Assembly: GCA_903863885.1 (NCBI GenBank)
Contig: CAIPEB010000582.1
Span: 1-62,765 of the forward strand
DNA length: 62,765 nt
Direction of reading: 5' to 3'
Origin: an uncultured Planctomycetaceae bacterium
GTDB lineage: Bacteria > Planctomycetota > Planctomycetia > Pirellulales > Pirellulaceae
Under the pieces are notes generated by a model. The model searched no databases. It saw only the letters and a list, made by a program, of their open reading frames with translations, and had not been told where the DNA came from. The position numbers were made by a program, and so were the translations under genes. Positions 43,374 to 52,896 of the stretch are shown piece after piece; positions within the stretch are counted from its first letter, which is position 1, and each line of letters starts with the position of its first letter.

Positions 43374-44888
43374 ATGGCAAAACAGAAACAGAACGCCATT
43401 AGCCCGACCCGCGAGGAAGACTACCCGGAATGGTACCAGCAGGTCATCAAGGCGGCCGACCTCGCCGAAGTCTCGCCGGTCCGCGGCTGCATGGTCATCA
43501 AGCCGTGGGGCTGGGCGATCTGGGAGAACATGCAGCGCGTGCTGGACGGCATGTTCAAGGCCACGGGACACATGAACGCGTACTTCCCGCTGTTCATCCC
43601 GATGAGCTATCTCGAAAAGGAAGCCGAGCACGTCGAAGGGTTCGCCAAGGAGTGTGCGGTGGTCACGCACCATCGGCTCGAACCGGGCCCCGAAGGCGGC
43701 CTGGTGCCGGCCGGTCCGCTGGAAGAACCTCTGATCGTGCGGCCGACCAGCGAAACGATCATCGGGGCGATGTACGCACGCTGGGTCCAGTCCTATCGGG
43801 ATCTGCCGATCCTGATCAACCAGTGGTGCAACGTCGTCCGCTGGGAACTGCGCACCCGGATGTTCCTGCGCACGACCGAGTTTCTCTGGCAGGAAGGCCA
43901 CACGGCACACGCCACCGAGGCGGAAGCGATTGAGGAAACGCAGCGGATGCTTGGCGTGTACGCCGACTTTGCCGAGAACACACTTGCGATTCCCGTGATC
44001 AAAGGCGAGAAGACCGCGGGCGAACGGTTCCCGGGCGCCGTACAGACGCTTGCCATCGAGGCCATGATGCAGGATCGCAAGGCGCTGCAGGCCGGAACGT
44101 CTCATTTCCTGGGCCAGAACTTCTCGCGGGCGCAGGAAATCAAGTTTCAGGACCAACAGGGCGTTGAACAATTCGCCTGGACGACGTCCTGGGGCGTTTC
44201 CACGCGACTGGTCGGCGCGCTGATCATGACGCACTCGGACGACGACGGACTTGTCCTGCCCCCGCGACTCGCGCCCCACCACGTGGTGATTCTGCCGATC
44301 TACCGCAACGACGAAGAACGCGGCCAGGTGCTCCCGTACTGCGAGAGCCTCCGCCGCGAACTCGAAGCCCAGGCCTACGACGAAGGACACGTCCGAGCGA
44401 CCATCGACGACCGGGACCTGCGCGGCGGCGAAAAAAACTGGCAGCACATCAAACGCGGCGTGCCGATCCGGGTGGAAATCGGGCCCAAAGATATTGCGAA
44501 AGAGGGCGTATTCGCAGCGCGGCGCGACACGGGCGAAAAGCAGAGCATGCCCCGCACCCAGTTCGTTGCGGAGGCATCGGCCATGCTCCGCACAATACAG
44601 GACAACCTGCTCACCCGCGCCCGCAAACTCCGCGACGACAACACGAGGAAGATCGACAACCTCGATGAGTTCCGCCGGTACTTCACGCCGCAGAACGAGG
44701 AACGGCCCGAACTCCACGGCGGTTTCGCGCTCTGCCACCTCGCCGACGAACATGCGGCCGATGAACTGCTGAAGGAACTCAAGGTCACGATCCGCTGCAT
44801 CCCGTTCGATGGCGACGCGGAACCGGGAACCTGCCTGTTCAGCGGCAAGCCCAGCGCGCGGCGGGCCGTGTTTGCCAAAGCCTATTGA
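43374..44888 (+). CDS. proS: Prolyl-tRNA synthetase, archaeal/eukaryotic (ProS type 3) form
   Basis: Charges tRNA-Pro. The 504-residue protein is of the short type without the editing insertion of typical bacterial ProRS. Its start MAKQKQNAISPTREEDYPEWYQ, the class II motifs (MNAYFPLFIPMSYL; IVRPTSETIIGAMYARW; FLRTTEFLWQEGHTAH) and the C-terminal Tyr (FAKAY) fit the archaeal/Thermus group. The C-terminal zinc domain is incomplete: the usual CxxC pairs read ALCHLAD and TCLFSG, each missing a Cys. The ATG at 43374 has GATGAGGA upstream; a TAAAAT box near 43300 may be the -10. Confidence 0.95.
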   Translation: MAKQKQNAISPTREEDYPEWYQQVIKAADLAEVSPVRGCMVIKPWGWAIWENMQRVLDGMFKATGHMNAYFPLFIPMSYLEKEAEHVEGFAKECAVVTHHRLEPGPEGGLVPAGPLEEPLIVRPTSETIIGAMYARWVQSYRDLPILINQWCNVVRWELRTRMFLRTTEFLWQEGHTAHATEAEAIEETQRMLGVYADFAENTLAIPVIKGEKTAGERFPGAVQTLAIEAMMQDRKALQAGTSHFLGQNFSRAQEIKFQDQQGVEQFAWTTSWGVSTRLVGALIMTHSDDDGLVLPPRLAPHHVVILPIYRNDEERGQVLPYCESLRRELEAQAYDEGHVRATIDDRDLRGGEKNWQHIKRGVPIRVEIGPKDIAKEGVFAARRDTGEKQSMPRTQFVAEASAMLRTIQDNLLTRARKLRDDNTRKIDNLDEFRRYFTPQNEERPELHGGFALCHLADEHAADELLKELKVTIRCIPFDGDAEPGTCLFSGKPSARRAVFAKAY

Positions 44889-44927
44889 TCGATAACGCCA
44901 ACTCGTCCCCGGCGGGAACAACAACCC

Positions 44928-45485
44928 ATGGGTTCCGTCCGCACGCACCGGCCGGTCCTTTGCTTCCTCGCTGCCTTCAGCCGCCACATCGACGCGCTGG
45001 AATGGGCACGGCGCAAAACGACCGAAGCCTGGGGACCGATTGCGCTGGCCAGCCCCGTCCTGCCCTTCTCCGAAACGGCTTTCTACGAAGCCAGCATGGG
45101 ACCGTCGCTGCAGATTCAGTTGCTCGGTTTCGAGCGTCTAATGGATCCCGCGGCAATGGTCGCCCGCAAGCACGAGGCGAACGCTTGGGAAGTGGAGTTC
45201 CGCGACTCGCACCAGCACGAGGAGCCCCGCCCGCTGAATCTCGATCCGGGATACGTCAGCGAAGCCAAGCTGATCCTTGCGTCCACAAAGGATCGCGATC
45301 ATCGTATTTATTTGGACCAAGGCATCTTTGCCGAGGGAACCCTGTACTTTCAGAAGGGGCAATGGCAGTCGCGGCCCTGGACTTATCCGAACTACCGCCG
45401 TGCCGACTACCAGCAATTCCTGACGACTTGCCGGGATTATCTGCGCGACCGGTATCGGCGCGAGAAAGAATCCAGTAGCCGGTAA
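44928..45485 (+). CDS. DUF4416 family protein
   Basis: A 185-residue protein of the DUF4416 family, function unknown. The family pattern is clear: an N-terminal VLCFLAAFS strand, PFSETAFYEASMGP, LNLDPGYVSEAKLILAST, HRIYLDQGIFAEGTLYF and a C-terminal WTYPNYRRADYQQF. It is 39 bases downstream of proS on the same strand. The stop codon lies inside a 14-base tandem repeat. Confidence 0.88.
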   Translation: MGSVRTHRPVLCFLAAFSRHIDALEWARRKTTEAWGPIALASPVLPFSETAFYEASMGPSLQIQLLGFERLMDPAAMVARKHEANAWEVEFRDSHQHEEPRPLNLDPGYVSEAKLILASTKDRDHRIYLDQGIFAEGTLYFQKGQWQSRPWTYPNYRRADYQQFLTTCRDYLRDRYRREKESSSR

Positions 45486-45499
45486 CCAGTAGCCGGCAG
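45472..45499. repeat. Two tandem copies of a 14-base unit (CCAGTAGCCGGNNN)
   Basis: CCAGTAGCCGGTAA is followed directly by CCAGTAGCCGGCAG; the first contains the stop of the DUF4416 gene. Related short blocks (ACTGCCGACTACCG) occur within the next 70 bases. It recalls the ATCCGGC heptamers at 31664-31684. Confidence 0.75.
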
Positions 45500-45583
45500 A
45501 AAGAGATTGCCGCAAGCATTCAGGTCAACAACAGATCAGGCACCGACTGCCGACTACCGATTCTTCTCCGAGGATTCGCACGC

Positions 45584-46732
45584 ATGACCTTATCTGCCGG
45601 TTTCGTCTTGCTCGCCGGCGCAGCCGTACCCAGTTTCATTCTGGCCTGGTGCTTCACGGTGATAATCCGCCAACTGGCCCCGCGCTGGGGTCTGGTGGAC
45701 CGGCCGAATGCGCGAAAGGTGCATCAAACGCCGATCCCGTTGGGCGGCGGACTGGCAATAGGTCTGGCGGTCCTGACGACCTTTGCGTGCGGCGAACTGG
45801 CCCTCTGGTGTGCCTTGCGTTATCCGGCGGTGGCCGCGCTGGTACCCGATTTCGTCCGTCCTCATCTCCCGGGACTCGCCTCGCGCAGCACGGACCTGTG
45901 GGTGCTGCTGGGAAGCGCCTCGATCCTGATGGTGCTCGGATTGTGCGACGATCGCTTCGGCCTTGACTGGCGTTTGCGGCTGTCCGTGCAGTTCGCCGTG
46001 GCGACGGCTTGCGTGATAACGCAGGGCTGGCGGCTGACGGCTTTTATCAGCGTGCCTCAACTCGGCTGGGTCGTCTCCGTGGGAATGTCCGTGGTGTGGA
46101 TCGCCGCGATGGTCAACTCGTTCAACATGCTGGACAACATGGACGGATTGTCCGCGGGTGTGGCGGTGATCGCCGCCGCGATCCTGGCACTGGTGCTGAT
46201 GCTGGCTCCCGATCCCACGACACAGCGACCGCAGTTGTTCGTAGCCGGATTTCTGCTGGTACTGGCGGGCGCTCTGTGCGGATTTCTCTGGCACAACTGG
46301 CCGCCTGCAACCATTTTCATGGGAGATGCGGGAAGTTATTTCGTCGGGTTCTGCATCGCGGTGGCCACGCTGCTGGCAACTTACGCGGGCTACCACAGTG
46401 CCACGCGGCACGCGATCCTTGCACCGCTGTGCGTAATGGCAGTCCCGCTGTACGACATGACGACGGTGATCTGGATCCGACTGCGCGAGGGGCGGAGTCC
46501 CTTTGAGGCGGACAAGAACCACTTTTCGCACCGGCTCGTCGATCTGGGCTTCAGCAAGAAACACGCAGTCTGGACTATCTATCTGACCACTTTCACCTGC
46601 GGTCTCGGCGCGATGTTGCTTCACCGCGTCGATACACTCGGCGCTGCGCTGATTGTGCTGTGGATTCTGTGCATCCTGCTGCTGATCGCGATCCTGGAAT
46701 CCACGGCGAGGCGAAATCGCAAACGTGAATAG
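45584..46732 (+). CDS. WecA/TagO-like polyprenyl-phosphate sugar-phosphate transferase
   Basis: Starts lipid-linked glycan synthesis by moving a sugar-1-phosphate to undecaprenyl phosphate. The 382-residue protein has about ten to eleven transmembrane helices and the family motifs DRPNARKVHQTPIPLGGG, DDRFGLDWRL, NMLDNMDGLSAG, FMGDAGSYFVGF and HFSHRLVDLG. The HSHRL ending supports the WecA/TagO branch rather than MraY. It overlaps the next gene (an O-antigen ligase-like protein) by 8 bases, implying surface-polysaccharide synthesis. Confidence 0.9.
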   Translation: MTLSAGFVLLAGAAVPSFILAWCFTVIIRQLAPRWGLVDRPNARKVHQTPIPLGGGLAIGLAVLTTFACGELALWCALRYPAVAALVPDFVRPHLPGLASRSTDLWVLLGSASILMVLGLCDDRFGLDWRLRLSVQFAVATACVITQGWRLTAFISVPQLGWVVSVGMSVVWIAAMVNSFNMLDNMDGLSAGVAVIAAAILALVLMLAPDPTTQRPQLFVAGFLLVLAGALCGFLWHNWPPATIFMGDAGSYFVGFCIAVATLLATYAGYHSATRHAILAPLCVMAVPLYDMTTVIWIRLREGRSPFEADKNHFSHRLVDLGFSKKHAVWTIYLTTFTCGLGAMLLHRVDTLGAALIVLWILCILLLIAILESTARRNRKRE

Positions 46733-48968
46733 ACGAAAGCCTCAGGTACCGAGTCCGCGCGAGGAAGGAAGGCCGCCGTGGTGGTCTGCCGATAGGCTCC
46801 GCCCGCTCCTGCTCGCGGCGTTCACCGCGCTGTGCGTGGCCACGCCGCTGCTGCCGAGCGAATCGGCCGCCAGCCAGGGAACAGGAACGGTGATCGTGAC
46901 GCTGTGGTGCATTCTGCTCCTGGCCTGGGCGGTGTCGGGACTGCTCGACGGCGGCCTTCGGATCCGCGGCGGAATCGATCAGGCGGCGGTACTCGTCTTC
47001 TCCGTCTGGCTGTGGGTCAGCGGCATGTGGATGGCCCGTTCAGGACAACCTCGCGCCACGCTGAATGCGTGCTGGGTCTGGCTGAGCCTTGCCATCGGTT
47101 TCTTTCTCGCGAGGCAATTGCTCGATCGCCAGCGGACGATCCGCGCATTGGTCGCGGTGATGATCTCGTTGGCTGTCGGCCTGTCCGTGCACGGCTATCA
47201 TCAGTACTTTTGGAGTCTCCCGCAGGCCCGCGAAGAATACGCAGCCGACCCGGACAGAGTGCTGCGTGACGCCGGCATCGAAGCGTCGCCCGGCTCACCC
47301 GAACGAAGGCAATTCGAGGATCGCCTGGGAAGCACCGAGCCGATCGCCACATTCACCCTGACCAATTCGCTCGCCGGCTTCCTCACGGCATGGCTGATTG
47401 TGCTGGTCGGAATTGCCGCGACTGCGGGACTCGCGCACGGATCGTCAGCACGCACCGCCGTCGCGGTCGCCGCGTGCGGACTGATCATCACGGGCTGCTG
47501 GGTGCTGACCAAGAGCCGGTCCGCATGGCTCGCCACGATCATCGGCGCGAGCGTGCTGGCAGGCATGCTCGCTGTGCGCCAATGGAAACCCAGGCCGAGG
47601 TATCTCTGGTCAGCGGCCGCTCTGATCGCACTGGCATCCGGCTTCGGCGTGCTCTCGGGGGGTTTGGATCGGCTCGTCATCACCGAGGCCTTCAAGTCAT
47701 TTGCCTACCGCATTGAATACTGGCGCGCCACCGCAGCGATGATCGGGCAGCACCCCTGGCTGGGCTGCGGACCGGGCAACTTCCAGGCGTATTACACTTC
47801 GTACAAACTGCCGGGCGCCAGCGAGACGGTTGCCGATCCCCACAACTTCCTTCTGGAAGTCTGGGCCACGATGGGAACGCCGGGGATGCTGGCCTTTCTT
47901 GCCATTTTGATTGCCGCTGCTTGGGAACTCCGAGCGGGGTTCTCGGCGAACAACTGCGAAGAGACCGAGGCACCGCCCGCGACGCGGGAAATCCAGCCAA
48001 TCTGCTGGGGAGCCGCCACCGGCCTGCTGATCGCTTTTTTTCCCTGTGGCTATCTCGTCGGCAGCATGCCGGATTTCGCCGTGCTGCTGTTCGGTGCTCC
48101 GCTGGCAATTGCGGCCTTCCTGCTTTGGCGCCCTTGGGTCATGCACGGGCGACTCGACGCGACCATCCCCGTACTGGCGGCCGCGACTTTGTCGGTCAAT
48201 CTGTGCGCCGCGGGCGGCATCAGTTTTCCCGGCGTCGCGGGATCGCTGTGGCTGCTGATCGCCGCGGCACTGAACCTCCTGCCATCGGCCCGGCGCAGCT
48301 TTCAGGCCTCGCGCGCGGCGACCGCACTGTTCGCCCTGGCGGCCTTGGGGCTGGTTTTCGCCTGCCAACTCACCATGTACGAACCGGTGCTGACCGCCGG
48401 CGCAACCTTGGAGCGAGGCATCGCCGAATGGTCGGAAGGCCGGCTGAATCACGCCGAACAGACCATTCTGGAAGCGGCCGACGCAGATCGCTGGTCGGAT
48501 GAACCCTGGAAGTCCGTGGCAGCGTTGCGGCACCAGCGCTGGTCAGCCAGCGGTAATCGGGCCGACTTTCCGCCATTCCAGGACGCCGCCACGAGGATGC
48601 TGGAACTGAATCCGCATTCCAGCCGTGCTTTCTCGCTGTACACCGAATGGCTTGCCGCGAGTTATCTGCGGAACAACGATCCTCGAGATCTGGAACTCGC
48701 ATCGCATGCCTGCAGGAAAGCCGTTGAACTTTATCCGAACGACTCCCTGGGCCACGCAAGGCTCGCCGTTCTGGCCCGCTGGGGGGGAGATAGCGCGGAG
48801 GCAGCCCGCCAGGCCGACGCAGCCTTGAGACTGGATGCGGTGACACCCCATGCCGAACAGAAACTGAAGCGGCGGCCGCTTTTTCCCTTCCCGACCCGTC
48901 TTGAAGCCCCGTCCACCAATACCGAACAATTGATGGTGTCGCTGCGTAGCTCATCGGAGCCGCAGTAG
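46725..48968 (+). CDS. O-antigen ligase/polymerase-like membrane protein with TPR tail
   Basis: A 747-residue protein. About 12 transmembrane helices (residues about 20-560) include the Wzy_C/WaaL segment near ITGCWVLTKSRSAWLATIIG and an external loop with GCGPGNFQAYYTSYKLPGAS. The last 180 residues form TPR-like helices (LNHAEQTILEAADADRWSDE; ELYPNDSLGHARLAVLARWG). This domain set is typical of Wzy_C proteins that polymerise or ligate lipid-linked glycans. The 8-base overlap with the WecA-like gene supports one pathway. Confidence 0.85.
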   Translation: MNRRKPQVPSPREEGRPPWWSADRLRPLLLAAFTALCVATPLLPSESAASQGTGTVIVTLWCILLLAWAVSGLLDGGLRIRGGIDQAAVLVFSVWLWVSGMWMARSGQPRATLNACWVWLSLAIGFFLARQLLDRQRTIRALVAVMISLAVGLSVHGYHQYFWSLPQAREEYAADPDRVLRDAGIEASPGSPERRQFEDRLGSTEPIATFTLTNSLAGFLTAWLIVLVGIAATAGLAHGSSARTAVAVAACGLIITGCWVLTKSRSAWLATIIGASVLAGMLAVRQWKPRPRYLWSAAALIALASGFGVLSGGLDRLVITEAFKSFAYRIEYWRATAAMIGQHPWLGCGPGNFQAYYTSYKLPGASETVADPHNFLLEVWATMGTPGMLAFLAILIAAAWELRAGFSANNCEETEAPPATREIQPICWGAATGLLIAFFPCGYLVGSMPDFAVLLFGAPLAIAAFLLWRPWVMHGRLDATIPVLAAATLSVNLCAAGGISFPGVAGSLWLLIAAALNLLPSARRSFQASRAATALFALAALGLVFACQLTMYEPVLTAGATLERGIAEWSEGRLNHAEQTILEAADADRWSDEPWKSVAALRHQRWSASGNRADFPPFQDAATRMLELNPHSSRAFSLYTEWLAASYLRNNDPRDLELASHACRKAVELYPNDSLGHARLAVLARWGGDSAEAARQADAALRLDAVTPHAEQKLKRRPLFPFPTRLEAPSTNTEQLMVSLRSSSEPQ

Positions 48969-49028
48969 GCACATCGCGTGACGACAGACACACTCTCGAA
49001 CTGAACTCACCGGCTGCAGGAGATGATT

Positions 49029-50192
49029 ATGCGATTCGGATTGCTCGCGCTGTTCCCCCTGGTTCTGGGAACGCTGCTTGGCGTCGGGCTGACGTGGTCC
49101 GAATACCGCCAAGTCACCAACCACTTCAACCTCCGGGCCGAACAGCAGTCTGCAGCCAACAACTCGGTCCCCAAGGCAGTCGTCGTCAACGGAACCGAAT
49201 TCGATTTCGGAACGCTCGGGCAGCAATCCTCGGGTAAACACACGTTCACCATCCGTAACGAAGGAACGAGCATGCTGCAGCTGGGACTGATCAACGTCAG
49301 TTGCGGCAAGTGTGTCGAGACCGAGTTCAGCAGCGCCTCGGTCCAGCCCGGGCAGAGCGTGGATATTCCCGTGACTTTTCACACTCGCAAGCCTGGGCCG
49401 CAGTTCTCGGAACGCGCGGAGATTGGAACAAATGACCCCGCCATGAGCATGATCGGCCTGCAGATTCGCGGGTACATCACTCGCCCGGCTCGCGTGAGCG
49501 AGGAAGAAATTGTGCTCGGCAACGTCTCCGGGAACGAGCCGGCGACACGCGAATTCCGCCTGTTCGGATACGAGAGCGACAAGCTCGAAATCGTGGGAAC
49601 CGAATTTACCAACCCGGCGAATGCCTCGTACTTCAGCCTGGAATCCAAACCGCTCGAAGCCCCCAAGTTGGCGGAAGAGCAGCATGCCAAGGTCGGGCGA
49701 CAGCTGACCCTTTCCGTCAAACCGGGCCTGCCGCTCGGCTCGATCACCCAGACGCTCCGCCTGACCGTCCAGACATCCGACCAACAAACGATCGAAGTCC
49801 CCATCCAGGGGACGGTTGTGAGTGATATCACGGTGGTTGGCGGGCCGAATTTCAGCCCGAATTACAACGTTCTCACCTTCGGCACGCTGAAGCGTTCCGA
49901 GGGTGCCCGAGCGACCGTCCAGATTCTGATCAAGGGACCATTCCGGCGCGATGTTCAGATGTCGGTCGGAGCGACAGATCCGGAAGACGTAATCCACGCC
50001 GAAATGGGGGAGCGAACTGAGATAGCCAACGGCGCGATCTTTTCCTACCCTCTCACCATTGAAATCATGAAAGGGGCACGCGTCGTCAATCGATTGGGTA
50101 CCGACCAGGGTAAATCCGGTCGCGTGACCATCAAGACGACGCATCCGACGGCGAAGGAATTCAGCATTCGTATCCGCTTCGCCACGGAGTAA
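49029..50192 (+). CDS. DUF1573-domain exported protein
   Basis: A 387-residue exported protein. A signal-anchor helix (about 2-22) precedes immunoglobulin-like beta domains. The first is a DUF1573 domain (about 55-140, FDFGTLGQQSSGKHTFTIRN and LINVSCGKCV with a Cys pair); a second and third copy are suggested by VSEEEIVLGNVSGNEPATRE and NVLTFGTLKRSEGARATVQI. The second of two ATG codons is used because GGAG lies 6 bases before it. It is followed after 22 bases by the tetraheme lipoprotein gene, so the two probably act together outside the cytoplasm. Confidence 0.85.
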   Translation: MRFGLLALFPLVLGTLLGVGLTWSEYRQVTNHFNLRAEQQSAANNSVPKAVVVNGTEFDFGTLGQQSSGKHTFTIRNEGTSMLQLGLINVSCGKCVETEFSSASVQPGQSVDIPVTFHTRKPGPQFSERAEIGTNDPAMSMIGLQIRGYITRPARVSEEEIVLGNVSGNEPATREFRLFGYESDKLEIVGTEFTNPANASYFSLESKPLEAPKLAEEQHAKVGRQLTLSVKPGLPLGSITQTLRLTVQTSDQQTIEVPIQGTVVSDITVVGGPNFSPNYNVLTFGTLKRSEGARATVQILIKGPFRRDVQMSVGATDPEDVIHAEMGERTEIANGAIFSYPLTIEIMKGARVVNRLGTDQGKSGRVTIKTTHPTAKEFSIRIRFATE

Positions 50193-50214
50193 TTGCTTCA
50201 AGGATGGAGAAGCG

Positions 50215-51843
50215 ATGAAGCGGCTGACAATTGACGGACACGCAATCTGCTGGGCGATTCTGTCAGCAGCACTGCTGGCATTGAACGGGTGCACCCAGCG
50301 AGTCGAGTCGGCCCCCACCACGGGAAGCGACGAGGTCTCGAAACCGTCTGCCGCGGCTCCCTCCAACGTTGCAGCCCCCAGCAAAGCCGTTCCTGGATCA
50401 GCCGCATCCAACACCGCTCCGGCGACCGAGACCAAAGATCCGCCCCATTCGGAAATCCAGTTATTCAACGGATGGCCCAAGCCCAAGGCGGCCCTCTTCG
50501 TGACCGGCGACCAGCACGGGTACATCGAGCCGTGCGGTTGCAGCGGGTTGTCGAATCAGAAGGGCGGTCTGACCCGCCGGCATTCAGCCGTGCAAAGCCT
50601 CCTCCGTCAGGGCTGGACCGTCGTGCCGATCGATGTGGGCAATCAGGTCCGGCGGTTCGGGCGCCAGTCGGAAATCAAGTTTCAGATCACGATCGAAGGG
50701 CTGAAGAAGATCGGCTACAAAGCGATCGGGTTTGGCCCGGAGGATCTCAGGCTCAGCGCGCTGGAACTGGTAGCGATCGCGGCCCCTGCGGAGAAACAAT
50801 CGACACCGTTCGTTTCGGCCAACGTCACGCTGCTCGACCCCGCATTGCTCCCGCCATATCAGATCATCGACGCGGGCGGAGTCAAGATCTGCGTGACATC
50901 CGTGCTGGGCAACGACTCGCGCGAAGGGATCACAGCCAGCGAGATTCAGATCCGATCGCCTGAAGAAGCGTTGCGAGATCTGGTGCCGAAGCTCGAAGCA
51001 CAGCGCTGCGATGTGTACGTGCTTCTCTCGCACGCATCGATCGGCGAATCGCGCAAGCTCGCCCAGCAGTTCCCGCTGTTCCAGCTTGTGGTCACGGCCG
51101 GCTGCATGGGAGACCCGACCTACGAACCCGAACCGATTCCCGATTCCAAGACGATGTTCATCCAGGTCGGCATCAAGGGCATGTTTGCGGGAGTTGTCGG
51201 CGTCTTCGACGACCCCAAGAGTCCGCTCCGCTATCAGCGAGTTCCACTGGACAGCCGCTTCGAGGATTCACGCGAGATGCTCGAGTTGCTCGGGTCCTAT
51301 CAGCAGCAATTGCAGGCCGTTGGACTCGAAGGACTGGGAATCCAGCCGATTCCGTATCCAACCGGCCGCAAGTTCATCGGGTCGGAGGCCTGCAAGGAAT
51401 GCCATGGGTACGAGGACGAGGTCTGGGCCAAATCCAAGCACTCGCATGCGCTCGATTCACTGGTCAATCCGGGCGAACGCAGCGAGGTACCCCGCCACTT
51501 CGACCCGGAATGCCTGAGTTGCCACGTAGTCGGCTGGAACGCGCAGCAGCACTTCCCTTATGTCAGCGGCTATCTCAGCCTTGACGGTTCGCCCAAGCTG
51601 CACCACGTCGGTTGCGAGAGTTGCCACGGTCCGGCGGCCGAACACGTTGCCGCGGAACATGGCAACGTCAAGCTCGACGCAGCCAGAGTCGATGCACTCC
51701 GCGCGGCGGTACGGTTAACGCTGGACGACGCCGAAAAGAAGTGCATGGAATGCCACGATCTGGACAACAGTCCGGAATTTCACAAAGACGGCGCCTTCAA
51801 GAAGTTCTGGACCGAGGTCGAGCACTCGAAGAAGAAGCCCTGA
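50215..51843 (+). CDS. Tetraheme c-type cytochrome fused to a degenerate metallophosphatase-like domain, lipoprotein
   Basis: A 542-residue fusion. The signal peptide ends in a lipobox-like LNGC (Cys26). Residues about 90-350 follow the 5'-nucleotidase/metallophosphatase plan, with FVTGDQHGYIEPCGCSG and NQKGGLTRR; however, the usual second Asp reads IDVGN, the GNHE position reads FGPEDL, and the GHxH position reads AGCMGD. The C-terminus holds four CxxCH heme sites (Cys393, 433, 467, 510), as in cytochrome c554-like domains. It likely sits at the outer face of a membrane with electron-transfer ability; phosphatase activity is doubtful. It is downstream of the DUF1573 gene. Confidence 0.88.
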   Translation: MKRLTIDGHAICWAILSAALLALNGCTQRVESAPTTGSDEVSKPSAAAPSNVAAPSKAVPGSAASNTAPATETKDPPHSEIQLFNGWPKPKAALFVTGDQHGYIEPCGCSGLSNQKGGLTRRHSAVQSLLRQGWTVVPIDVGNQVRRFGRQSEIKFQITIEGLKKIGYKAIGFGPEDLRLSALELVAIAAPAEKQSTPFVSANVTLLDPALLPPYQIIDAGGVKICVTSVLGNDSREGITASEIQIRSPEEALRDLVPKLEAQRCDVYVLLSHASIGESRKLAQQFPLFQLVVTAGCMGDPTYEPEPIPDSKTMFIQVGIKGMFAGVVGVFDDPKSPLRYQRVPLDSRFEDSREMLELLGSYQQQLQAVGLEGLGIQPIPYPTGRKFIGSEACKECHGYEDEVWAKSKHSHALDSLVNPGERSEVPRHFDPECLSCHVVGWNAQQHFPYVSGYLSLDGSPKLHHVGCESCHGPAAEHVAAEHGNVKLDAARVDALRAAVRLTLDDAEKKCMECHDLDNSPEFHKDGAFKKFWTEVEHSKKKP

Positions 51844-52021
51844 CGATCGGGCGAGGCTCGCTGCTGCCTGAACCTGGACCAATACGCGCGGACGCTCCGG
51901 CGATGGCCCGGGCGATGCGCGCAAAAGAACGCGAGGCTCGAAGCTCCCTCCGGCCCCGCGTTCGTTGATTTGCGTTCAAGCCCCGGAGCGGCAGAACCAA
52001 GGGCTCGCAGTCGCCGAATAC

Positions 52022-52774
52022 TCAGCCCTGCGAGATCTCGGCCATCGCCTCTTCAGGAATGTTGAAATTCGCCGAGACGCTCTGCACGTCGTCGTGATCG
52101 TCGAGCGACTCGACAAGTTTCAGGACCTTGCGAGCCGTCTCTGCATCCAGGTTGACGGTATTCGTCGGTATGCGGGCCATCTGCTTCAACTCGGGTTCCA
52201 GCCCGGCGGCTTGCAGGGCTTCGGAAACCGCCGTGTACGAATCCGGGTCGCAAAGGACTTCGATGCGGTCCCCGTCCTTGCGCACATCCTCGGCACCGGC
52301 CTCCAGGGCGACTTCCATCACCTTGTCTTCATCGGCCTGGGACGCCTTGAACAGGAACAGGCCCTTGCGCTCGAAGAGGTAGGCGACGCAATTCGTCCCG
52401 CCCAATTTACCGCCCTGGTTCTCGAACAACTTGCGCACCTCGGAAGCCGTGCGATTGCGGTTGTCGGTCATGATTTCGCACAGGACCGCCACGCCACCCG
52501 GTCCATACCCCTCGTACAGCAGTTCGTCGACGTTGCCGCCGTCGAGTTCGCCGGTTCCCTTTTTGACCGCGCGTTCGATGTTTTCCTTGGGCATGCTGAC
52601 CGCCCGAGCATCATTGATGGCCGTGCGAAGGCGGATGTTGGCGTCCGGATCGCCGCCGCCCATTTTCGCCGCGACGATAATCGCCTTGGACAGCTTGCTC
52701 CAGATCTTGCCTCTCTTGTTGTCGACCAGGGCCTTCTTGTGCTTGATGCCGGCCCAATGTGAATGACCTGCCAT
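52022..52774 (-). CDS. yebC: YebC/TACO1-family protein
   Basis: Widespread cytoplasmic protein, reported as a transcription regulator or a translation factor. The 250-residue protein starts MAGHSHWAGIKHKKALVDNK and has all three YebC domains, with GGGDPDANIRLRTAINDARA, the pattern YEGYGPGGVAVLCE and the acidic C-terminus LVESLDDHDDVQSV. It lies downstream of the TPR gene and converges with the tetraheme gene across about 180 bases, in which no further gene was seen. Confidence 0.96.
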   Translation of the reverse strand: MAGHSHWAGIKHKKALVDNKRGKIWSKLSKAIIVAAKMGGGDPDANIRLRTAINDARAVSMPKENIERAVKKGTGELDGGNVDELLYEGYGPGGVAVLCEIMTDNRNRTASEVRKLFENQGGKLGGTNCVAYLFERKGLFLFKASQADEDKVMEVALEAGAEDVRKDGDRIEVLCDPDSYTAVSEALQAAGLEPELKQMARIPTNTVNLDAETARKVLKLVESLDDHDDVQSVSANFNIPEEAMAEISQG

Positions 52775-52896
52775 AGCTTTGCTATTCCTCCGATGGATCC
52801 GTGCGACCGACAGGCAAGCCCAAACCGTATCGATGGCCTCGCCGACTGAATTCTAGGATGAAACACGCCAGACATCCAAGGTGCAATGCGGCTATG

